64,000 nucleotides of DNA from Actinomycetota bacterium (GTDB lineage: Bacteria; Actinomycetota; Acidimicrobiia; Acidimicrobiales; Ilumatobacteraceae). Each line of letters begins with the position of its first letter. Within the stretch, counting starts at the first letter, position 1. A program made the position numbers and the translations under genes. The stretch lies in the NCBI GenBank assembly GCA_009702045.1, contig WLIV01000002.1, positions 124,001 through 188,000 of the forward strand, in the 5' to 3' direction. This document shows positions 59,748 through 64,000 of the stretch, one piece after another. The notes beneath the pieces are model-generated. The model worked only from the letters and a program-made list of their open reading frames with translations. It made no database searches and was not told the DNA's origin.

Positions 59748-60682
59748 AGCCTCGCTTCGTCGATCAGTAGTTGCAGTCCGGAACGCAGCGACACGCTGGG
59801 TTCCCAACCGAACTGACTGCGGATCAAGGTGATGTCGGGTCGACGCTGCAAAGGATCGCCTTCGCGTTCGGGAGGCATCGGCGCGTTCACGATCGGGCTG
59901 CTGGAACCGACGAGTTCAACGACCAGTTCGGCGAGCTCACGCATCGTGAACTCAGCGGGGTTGCCCACATTCACCGGACCAGTGAGCGGTCCGTCGAGCA
60001 CTGCGGCCAGACCACGCACCTCATCGCTGACGTAGCAGAAGCTTCGCGTCTGCTCACCCGTGCCGTAGAGCGTGACGGGTTCACCGCGGAGGGCCTGCCA
60101 CACGAAGTTGGTGACGACGCGACCGTCGTCTGGTCGCATACGCGTGCCGTACGTGTTGAAAATGCGCACGATGCGCACCTCCAGACCGTGCACGCGGTGG
60201 TACGACATCGTGATCGCCTCGCTGAACCGCTTCGCTTCGTCGTAGCAACTACGGGGACCGATCGAGCTGACGTTGCCGAGGTACGACTCGGGCTGCGGAG
60301 TCACGAGCGGATCGCCATAGACCTCGCTGGTGCTCGCGAGAAAGAAGCGCGCCTGCTTCGACACGGCAAGGTCGAGCAGGTTCCGCGTGCCGACGGAACC
60401 AACCTGCAGGATCGCCAGTGGCATCGTGGCGAAGTCGGTCGGAGAGGCCGGACTGGCGAGGTTGAGGACCGCATCGACGTGGCCATCGACCGTCAGCACC
60501 TGAGTGACGTCGTGACGCACCAGTGTGAAGCGCGGGTGGTCGAGCAGGTGGGCCACGTTCTGCTCACGCCCGGTACACAGGTTGTCGACAGCAATCACCT
60601 CATCGCCACGGGCCAGCAGGAAGTCGGCCAGGTGCGACCCCAGGAACCCGGCACCGCCGGCCAGTACGACCCGCTGTGTCAT
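59738..60682 (-). CDS. UDP-glucuronate decarboxylase (UDP-xylose synthase)
   Basis: 314 aa. Extended SDR: VVLAGGAGFLGSHLADFLLARG (5-26), LNLASPASP, STSEVYGDP and catalytic Tyr147-Lys151 in CYDEAKRFSE, then RIFNTYGTRMRPDDGRVVTNF, all as in UXS. It converts UDP-glucuronate to UDP-xylose with bound NAD. It overlaps the UDP-glucose dehydrogenase gene (ATGA), which supplies its substrate; that pairing makes the assignment more specific than a generic epimerase. Confidence 0.9.
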   Translation of the reverse strand: MTQRVVLAGGAGFLGSHLADFLLARGDEVIAVDNLCTGREQNVAHLLDHPRFTLVRHDVTQVLTVDGHVDAVLNLASPASPTDFATMPLAILQVGSVGTRNLLDLAVSKQARFFLASTSEVYGDPLVTPQPESYLGNVSSIGPRSCYDEAKRFSEAITMSYHRVHGLEVRIVRIFNTYGTRMRPDDGRVVTNFVWQALRGEPVTLYGTGEQTRSFCYVSDEVRGLAAVLDGPLTGPVNVGNPAEFTMRELAELVVELVGSSSPIVNAPMPPEREGDPLQRRPDITLIRSQFGWEPSVSLRSGLQLLIDEARLQG

Positions 60683-61950
60683 CGTCCGACGCCGCGATAC
60701 ACGAAGCCAGCGCGACGTGCGGCAGCGCGGTCGAGCAGGTTGCGCGTGTCGACGATCTCCGCGCCACTCATGCGGCGCCGCACCTCGTCGAGGTCGATCA
60801 AACGGAAGTCGTCCCACTCGGTGAGCACTACCAGCACCTCGGCGGCCTCGCAGGCCGCAAGTGCATCGGAACGAACTTCGACACCGGGCAGGTCGTTCGC
60901 AACCTGCGGGTCGTAGGCGCGAACGAGGGCACCTTCCTTGACGAGGGCGGCGATGATCGCCAACGCAGGCGACTCGCGAAGGTCGTCCGTGTTGGCTTTG
61001 AACGTGAGGCCCCACGCCGCGATGACAACACCCTCGAGGCTGCCACCTGCAGCGCTGCGCACCTTTTCCACCATACGTTCGCGCTGTTCGTCGTTGACAT
61101 CGATGACGCCCTTCAGCAGGTTGAAGTCGTAGCTCGCATCCTCTGCGATTTTCACCAGCGCCCGGGTGTCTTTCGGGAAGCAACTGCCACCCCAGCCGGG
61201 ACCGGGGCGCAGGAAATCGTGACCGATGCGCTTGTCGTAGCCGATGCCGAGCACCACATCGTTGATGTCGGCACCAACGTTCTCGCAGATCGCGGCGACG
61301 GCATTGACGAACGAGATCTTGGTGGCAAGGAATGCATTGGCGGCGTACTTGATCGTCTCAGCTGAGGCCGGGTCGGTGACGATCAGCGGAGCGGCGATCC
61401 CGGAGTAGAGCGAGGCAACGCGGATCGCGGCACTCTGATCGTCGCTGCCGATCACGATGCGGTCGGGCTTCAGGAAGTCGGCAACGGCCGAGCCCTCACG
61501 CAAGAACTCGGGGTTGGAGACCACCTTCACATCGGGTCGGGCCAGGACCCGCTCGACGACCTTCGTCGAACCCACCGGCACGGTGCTCTTGTTCACCACG
61601 ACCGCATTCGGCGGCAGCACCGGCGCAATCTGCCGCGCAGCCTGCTCGATGTACGACAGGTCGGCGGAACCGTCGTCGCCCTGCGGCGTGGGAACGCACA
61701 GGTAGGCGAACTCGCACTCGGCTGCAGCCACCGCTGCGCCGACTACGAAACGCAGCCGACCGGAGCGCAGCGCGTCGGTGACGATCTTCTCGAGACCTGG
61801 CTCGTAGATCGGTAGTTCACCCCGCGACAGACGCTCAACCTTCGACTCGTCGATGTCGGCGCAGACCACTTCGTGGCCGAGGTGGGCGAAACAGGCTCCG
61901 GTGGTGAGCCCCACATAACCGGATCCGATGATGGCAATCCTGGACGACAT
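60679..61950 (-). CDS. ugd: UDP-glucose 6-dehydrogenase
   Basis: 423 aa from ATG 61950. N-terminal RIAIIGSGYVGLTTGACFAHLGHEVVCADID (4-34), the VPTPQ and NKSTVPVGST motifs, EFLREGSA, and the catalytic Cys257 in GPGWGGSCFPKDT. It oxidises UDP-glucose to UDP-glucuronate in two NAD steps. First gene of a two-gene operon with uxs. A GTG at 61957-61959 is a weaker start. Confidence 0.94.
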   Translation of the reverse strand: MSSRIAIIGSGYVGLTTGACFAHLGHEVVCADIDESKVERLSRGELPIYEPGLEKIVTDALRSGRLRFVVGAAVAAAECEFAYLCVPTPQGDDGSADLSYIEQAARQIAPVLPPNAVVVNKSTVPVGSTKVVERVLARPDVKVVSNPEFLREGSAVADFLKPDRIVIGSDDQSAAIRVASLYSGIAAPLIVTDPASAETIKYAANAFLATKISFVNAVAAICENVGADINDVVLGIGYDKRIGHDFLRPGPGWGGSCFPKDTRALVKIAEDASYDFNLLKGVIDVNDEQRERMVEKVRSAAGGSLEGVVIAAWGLTFKANTDDLRESPALAIIAALVKEGALVRAYDPQVANDLPGVEVRSDALAACEAAEVLVVLTEWDDFRLIDLDEVRRRMSGAEIVDTRNLLDRAAARRAGFVYRGVGR

Positions 61951-61957
61951 TGCGGAC

Positions 61958-61963
61958 ACTCTA
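61958..61963 (-). promoter_or_regulatory. -10 box, leaderless start of ugd
   Basis: On the minus strand TAGAGT lies 7 bases before the ATG ending at 61950. Confidence 0.4.
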
Positions 61964-62012
61964 GGCGATGCCCTCAGTTCGCCAGCGAGGCACCCAGTAA
62001 CGTTGGGCGCAT

Positions 62013-63014
62013 ATGAACGTGCTCGTCACCGGCGGCGCCGGCTACATCGGCTCACACACGGTCAGGGCATTGAGGGCCGCCGGACACCAGGTGGTCGTGC
62101 TTGATTCGCTCGAGACCGGAGCCCGCGAGTCGTTGCTCGACACTCCACTCGTCGTCGGCGACATTGCTGATTCCGAACTCGTCCGCCAACTCTGCCGCGA
62201 CCACGCGATCCAGGGCCTCATCCATTTCGCTGCGTACAAGAGCGTCGGTGAATCCATGCAGTACCCAACGAAGTACTTCCGCAACAACGTGGCCGGCACG
62301 TCGGCGCTCGTCGAAGCCGCTGCGCTCGAAGGTGTTCAGCGCGTCGTGTTCTCGTCATCGTGCTCGGTGTACGGCACACCCGCCCAGATGCCTGCGGCCG
62401 AAACCGCACCCATCCAACCGGAGAGCGTGTATGCCGAGACGAAAGCGATGAGCGAGCAGGTACTGCGCTGGATGTACACCACGCACGGGGTGCGGTCCGT
62501 CAGCCTGCGCTACTTCAACGCTGCCGGAGCAAGCCTGGACAACGCGATCGGCGAGGACTGGTCGAACGCCGCCAACCTCATCCCACTGGTGATGAAGGCG
62601 ACGCTCGGACGCCAGGGGCCGGTGCAGGTGTTCGGCGCCGACTACCCCACCACCGATGGCACATGTGTCCGCGACTACATCCACGTCGACGACCTCGCCG
62701 ACGCCCATGTACGAGCCCTGCAGTATCTGTTCGACGGTGGCGCCACGACCGCACTGAACGTGGGCACCGGAACTGGTAGTTCGGTGCTCGACGTAATCCG
62801 CACCACCGAGCGGGTCAGCGGACGGCCCGTACCGTACGACCTGGTTGGCCGCCGACAGGGCGACCCGATCACCGTATTCGCCGACCCCACGCTCGTGCGC
62901 GCCACACTTGGCTGGAGACCCCAGCACGGTCTCGACACCATCATCGAATCGGCGTGGCGTTGGCACAGCACGCACATCGATGGGTACCCGTCGCGCCGTC
63001 GGTCCGATGACTGA
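62013..63014 (+). CDS. galE: UDP-glucose 4-epimerase
   Basis: 333 aa. MNVLVTGGAGYIGSHTVRAL, IHFAAYKSVGES, SSSCSVYG and catalytic Tyr140-Lys144 (VYAETK), RYFNAAGA, and TDGTCVRDYIHVDDLADAH are all as in GalE. It interconverts UDP-glucose and UDP-galactose. Divergent from ugd with a 62-base gap; a TAACGT lies 9 bases before the ATG. The following glycosyltransferase starts inside its last codons (8-base overlap). Confidence 0.94.
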   Translation: MNVLVTGGAGYIGSHTVRALRAAGHQVVVLDSLETGARESLLDTPLVVGDIADSELVRQLCRDHAIQGLIHFAAYKSVGESMQYPTKYFRNNVAGTSALVEAAALEGVQRVVFSSSCSVYGTPAQMPAAETAPIQPESVYAETKAMSEQVLRWMYTTHGVRSVSLRYFNAAGASLDNAIGEDWSNAANLIPLVMKATLGRQGPVQVFGADYPTTDGTCVRDYIHVDDLADAHVRALQYLFDGGATTALNVGTGTGSSVLDVIRTTERVSGRPVPYDLVGRRQGDPITVFADPTLVRATLGWRPQHGLDTIIESAWRWHSTHIDGYPSRRRSDD

Positions 63015-64000
63015 CGGGCCCGCTGTCACCGCGATCGTGGTGGTCTTCCGCTACGACACCGAATCCACGGAACAGTGCGTCGCCTCGCTCGCCAGTTCGG
63101 TCGGCGCGAAGGTCGAGATCTGCGTGGTCCACAACGGAGACGTCGCTGACTGGCCGGCCATCGACGAGCTCTGCCGTCGCCACGGAGCAACTGCTGTTCG
63201 TAGCCCGCTCAATCACGGCTACGGCGCGGCCATCAACCTCGCGCTCGTCAAGGTGCCGGCCGACCATGCCGTATTCCTTTTGAACGACGATGCGTGGGTG
63301 ATGCCCGACACCATCAGCGCCTGCCTCGACGTGTTGGCCGAGGCCGGCGAGTGGTGCATCTCCGTCGCACCAATGGTGGTGCACGCGGACGCCCCCGAGC
63401 GTGTGGATTCGCTTGGCGTCGTGTTGCGCCCCAACGGGGACGCGTTCAACGCGTACCAAGGTCTCCAGCGCTCCGACATCGCGGCGCTGGCCGTCGATGT
63501 GCTCGGCCCCTGTTTCGCTGCCGCGTTGTTCCGCCCCGGTGCGTTCGCCGCCGACAAGGTAGGGCTGCTGTCCGAGCGCTACTTCCTGTACTGCGAGGAC
63601 GTCGAGTGGAATGTGCGTGCCCGCCATCACGGATTCCACAGCGTCGCAGCGCCGCACGCAATCGCCGTCCACCATCACGCGTTGTCCACCCGCGAACTCG
63701 GTGAGCCCGCTCGTATCGGCCTGGTGCAACGAAACCTATTGGTGATGACCCTGGCAACACTGTCGCCGTGGGGTGTGCTCAAGGTCTGGACGCGGCAGGC
63801 CGTCGTTCACGCCAAATCTTTGATCCGCGATCCGCATCGACGGCCGCGACTACGCGCGCTTGCCGGTGCCCTCGCGCTGGCGCCATGGGCAGTCGCCGTG
63901 CGCCGTCGCAATCGCGGGCAACACCCTGTCGCTGATCAGGAACTGTTCCGGTTCAGCATCGGTCACACTCCGGCGATCGACCCCGCGACGTACACCCTCA
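63007..64000 (+). CDS. family-2 glycosyltransferase (partial, runs off the window)
   Basis: At least 331 aa, open to the end of the window. It begins TAIVVVFRYDTESTEQCVASLASS and has the GT2 features NHGYGAAINLAL, a VFLLNDDAWV donor-metal site, a GPCFAAALFRPGAF loop, and YFLYCEDVEWNVRARHHGF, with the ED acceptor-side pair of rhamnosyl/galactofuranosyl-type transferases. The start ATG overlaps the galE stop by 8 bases, so it is coupled to GalE and may use UDP-galactose or a derivative (inference). Confidence 0.88.
   Translation, partial: MTDGPAVTAIVVVFRYDTESTEQCVASLASSVGAKVEICVVHNGDVADWPAIDELCRRHGATAVRSPLNHGYGAAINLALVKVPADHAVFLLNDDAWVMPDTISACLDVLAEAGEWCISVAPMVVHADAPERVDSLGVVLRPNGDAFNAYQGLQRSDIAALAVDVLGPCFAAALFRPGAFAADKVGLLSERYFLYCEDVEWNVRARHHGFHSVAAPHAIAVHHHALSTRELGEPARIGLVQRNLLVMTLATLSPWGVLKVWTRQAVVHAKSLIRDPHRRPRLRALAGALALAPWAVAVRRRNRGQHPVADQELFRFSIGHTPAIDPATYTL

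Overview
This window is gene-dense, high-GC DNA from an actinobacterium (Actinomycetota), possibly an acidimicrobiial (Ilumatobacter-like) lineage. The evidence is the family mix: a homodimeric AceE-type pyruvate dehydrogenase, alpha/beta-type acyl-CoA dehydrogenases, a MenJ-like FAD reductase, a DUF222/HNH (13E12-type) protein, and a block (OB-fold protein, two TrkA proteins, APC/KimA-type permease) that matches a mycobacterial gene order known to me. The species-level guess is inference. I count 56 protein-coding loci (one a pseudogene, two cut by the window edges) plus one tmRNA. I see no tRNA, rRNA, CRISPR array, insertion sequence or prophage.

Layout. 1-6140: a dimethylargininase-like gene (catalytic Cys apparently lost) coupled to an FAD oxidoreductase; a Mug-type DNA glycosylase with a DUF1330-like protein; a frameshifted wax-ester synthase; and a TetR/VOC pair. 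6217-6603: ssrA (tmRNA). 6935-18973: an acyl-CoA catabolic region with three acyl-CoA dehydrogenase genes (one a double-length fusion), two acyl-CoA ligases, two MaoC-type hydratases, an SDR and a GntR/FadR regulator. An 18-bp motif recurs before the first operon and before the MaoC gene. 18998-22875: MenJ-like reductase, M20 peptidase, MFS transporter. 22841-30910: a methylated-amine (glycine betaine, dimethylglycine or sarcosine type) region with an MttB-family methyltransferase, two FAD/GcvT dehydrogenases, and LysR and XRE-cupin regulators. 30912-34160: a P450 operon. 34193-38561: lpdA, a 2-oxo-acid dehydrogenase E2, and a single-frame LipB-LipA fusion. 38613-43123: assorted, with two putative exported proteins. 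43141-46778: potassium-related block. 46828-52422: YfcH-type epimerase, YceI/MarR divergon, argJ, SDR, fatty-acid desaturase, rnhA. 52523-55246: aceE. 55268-64000: surface polysaccharide genes (tandem-GT2 glycosyltransferase, Wzm/Wzt exporter, UDP-xylose synthase, UDP-glucose dehydrogenase, GalE, GT2).

Working together: the AceE E1 has no E2/E3 beside it, and the E2/E3 operon has no E1 beside it. The two loci plausibly form one lipoate-dependent complex whose cofactor is made by the fused LipBA. UGD and UXS make UDP-glucuronate and UDP-xylose, GalE makes UDP-galactose, and the glycosyltransferases and Wzm/Wzt would use and export the products. A recurring feature is a -10-like TANNNT hexamer placed exactly 6 or 7 bases before the start codon (12 cases listed), the signature of leaderless transcription; it was used to choose several starts.

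All functions are inferred from reading motifs and known families by eye; no database search was run.
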